Source: Metamycoplasmataceae bacterium (lineage in GTDB: Bacteria; Bacillota_I; Bacilli_A; Mycoplasmatales; Metamycoplasmataceae). From it: DNA of 5,273 nucleotides. This document shows positions 4,752-5,273 of the stretch, piece by piece. The stretch spans positions 1 to 5,273 of the forward strand of contig JAOZTM010000028.1 of the NCBI GenBank assembly GCA_029942215.1, in the 5' to 3' direction. The stretch's first letter is position 1; each line of letters starts with the position of its first letter. The translations under genes were made by a program, and so were the position numbers. The notes beneath the pieces were generated by a model. That model was not told where the DNA came from and searched no databases. It saw only the letters and a list, made by a program, of their open reading frames with translations.

Positions 4752-5273
4752 TTACATATTTTCGAAGAAGTCTTTTAGCTTTTTCTGTTTTTGAGGTTGT
4801 CTTAATCTTCTGATAACCTTAGCTTCTATTTGTCTAATTCTTTCTTTTGTAACTTCGTATTTTTCACCAAGTTCTTCAAGAGTGTGAGATCTAACTTTGT
4901 CTCCATTTTTATCGACACCGATTCCATATCTAAAGATAATGATTTCTCTTTCTCTTTCGACATCGATATGTTTGTTAAGTGCTTCAAGAAGTAATTTAGT
5001 TAATTCTTCATGTGCAGCATAATCAAGCGGGTTAATTGTTGACTCATCTTCTACGAAGTCAGAGAATGAAGAATCATCTTCTTTACCAATTGGTTTATCA
5101 AGTGATATAGGATCAATATTAATCTTTCTAATATATCTAACTTTCTCAGCATCGAATCACATTTTGTCGTCTTCGTTAGCTCTTATAGCTATTTGCTCAT
5201 CAGTTGGTCTGATACCATGCTCTTGATATAGTTCTCTTTCATACTTGATAATCTTATTGATTGTTTCAACCAT
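4752..5273 (-). CDS. rpoD: Primary RNA polymerase sigma factor RpoD/SigA, C-terminal part
   Basis: The last 173 residues of the housekeeping sigma factor, which directs RNA polymerase to -10/-35 promoters. The 5' part lies outside the window. The fragment begins in region 3 (MVETINKIIKYEREL), continues through a linker with ISLDKPIG (57-64 of the fragment), then region 4.1 (LDYAAHEELTKLLLEALN, EREIIIFRYGIG) and region 4.2 with the helix-turn-helix TLEELGEKYEVTKERIRQIE (131-150), which contacts the -35 box. The ATG at the window edge is the internal Met of the conserved HMVETIN motif and not a start. W39 of the fragment is TGA. The C-terminal end QKKLKDFFENM is typical. A perfect hairpin with a T-run follows the stop. 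Confidence 0.97.

Noticed and set aside
5271..5273. ATG at the window edge as the start of the sigma factor gene
   Set aside because: It is the internal Met of the conserved region 3 HMVETIN motif; the gene continues outside the window.

Overview
The window looks like an AT-rich Mollicutes chromosome that uses genetic code 4, probably from the Spiroplasma/Entomoplasma/Mesoplasma side. All 14 Trp codons in the called genes are TGA and none is TGG. Family-conserved regions of NusB, EF-P, Xaa-Pro peptidase, endonuclease IV, the NIF3-like protein and the sigma factor read through these TGAs without disruption. The genus is an inference; no rRNA is present to test it.

All genes lie on the minus strand, so transcription runs from 5273 towards 1. 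In that order they are: the C-terminal part of the primary sigma factor rpoD (cut by the window edge), a NIF3/YbgI-like dinuclear-metal protein, endonuclease IV (nfo), ribosomal protein L33 (rpmG), an M24B Xaa-Pro aminopeptidase, elongation factor P (efp), a short Asp23/Gls24 (YqhY-like) protein, nusB, an unrecognised 153-aa protein, and the first seven codons of a further gene. No stretch above 100 bases lacks a gene. I see no tRNA, rRNA, CRISPR array, insertion sequence or phage gene.

The layout suggests many short transcription units: rpoD end; NIF3-like; nfo; rpmG; Xaa-Pro peptidase; efp plus Gls24; nusB plus the unknown gene plus the next gene. Between most units a small hairpin with a T-run is packed against, or overlaps, the promoter of the next gene. 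Promoters fall into two classes. At rpmG, efp and probably the peptidase, the -10 box lies 20 to 30 bases before the start codon; rpmG and efp have clear Shine-Dalgarno sites (AGGAGG, GGAGG). At the NIF3-like gene, nfo and nusB, a perfect TATAAT lies exactly six bases before the ATG with no Shine-Dalgarno, which predicts leaderless mRNAs starting at the A of the start codon.

Functionally this is core housekeeping: transcription (RpoD, NusB), translation (L33, EF-P), base-excision repair (endonuclease IV) and peptide turnover (Xaa-Pro peptidase). The peptidase-efp-Gls24-nusB order is a compact version of a Firmicutes neighbourhood (in Bacillus yqhT-efp and, nearby, yqhY-nusB). I do not see a novel multi-gene system. 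The points most worth checking are the repeated leaderless architecture, arginine at the EF-P modification site, an altered metal-ligand motif in the NIF3-like protein, and the uncharacterised gene after nusB.
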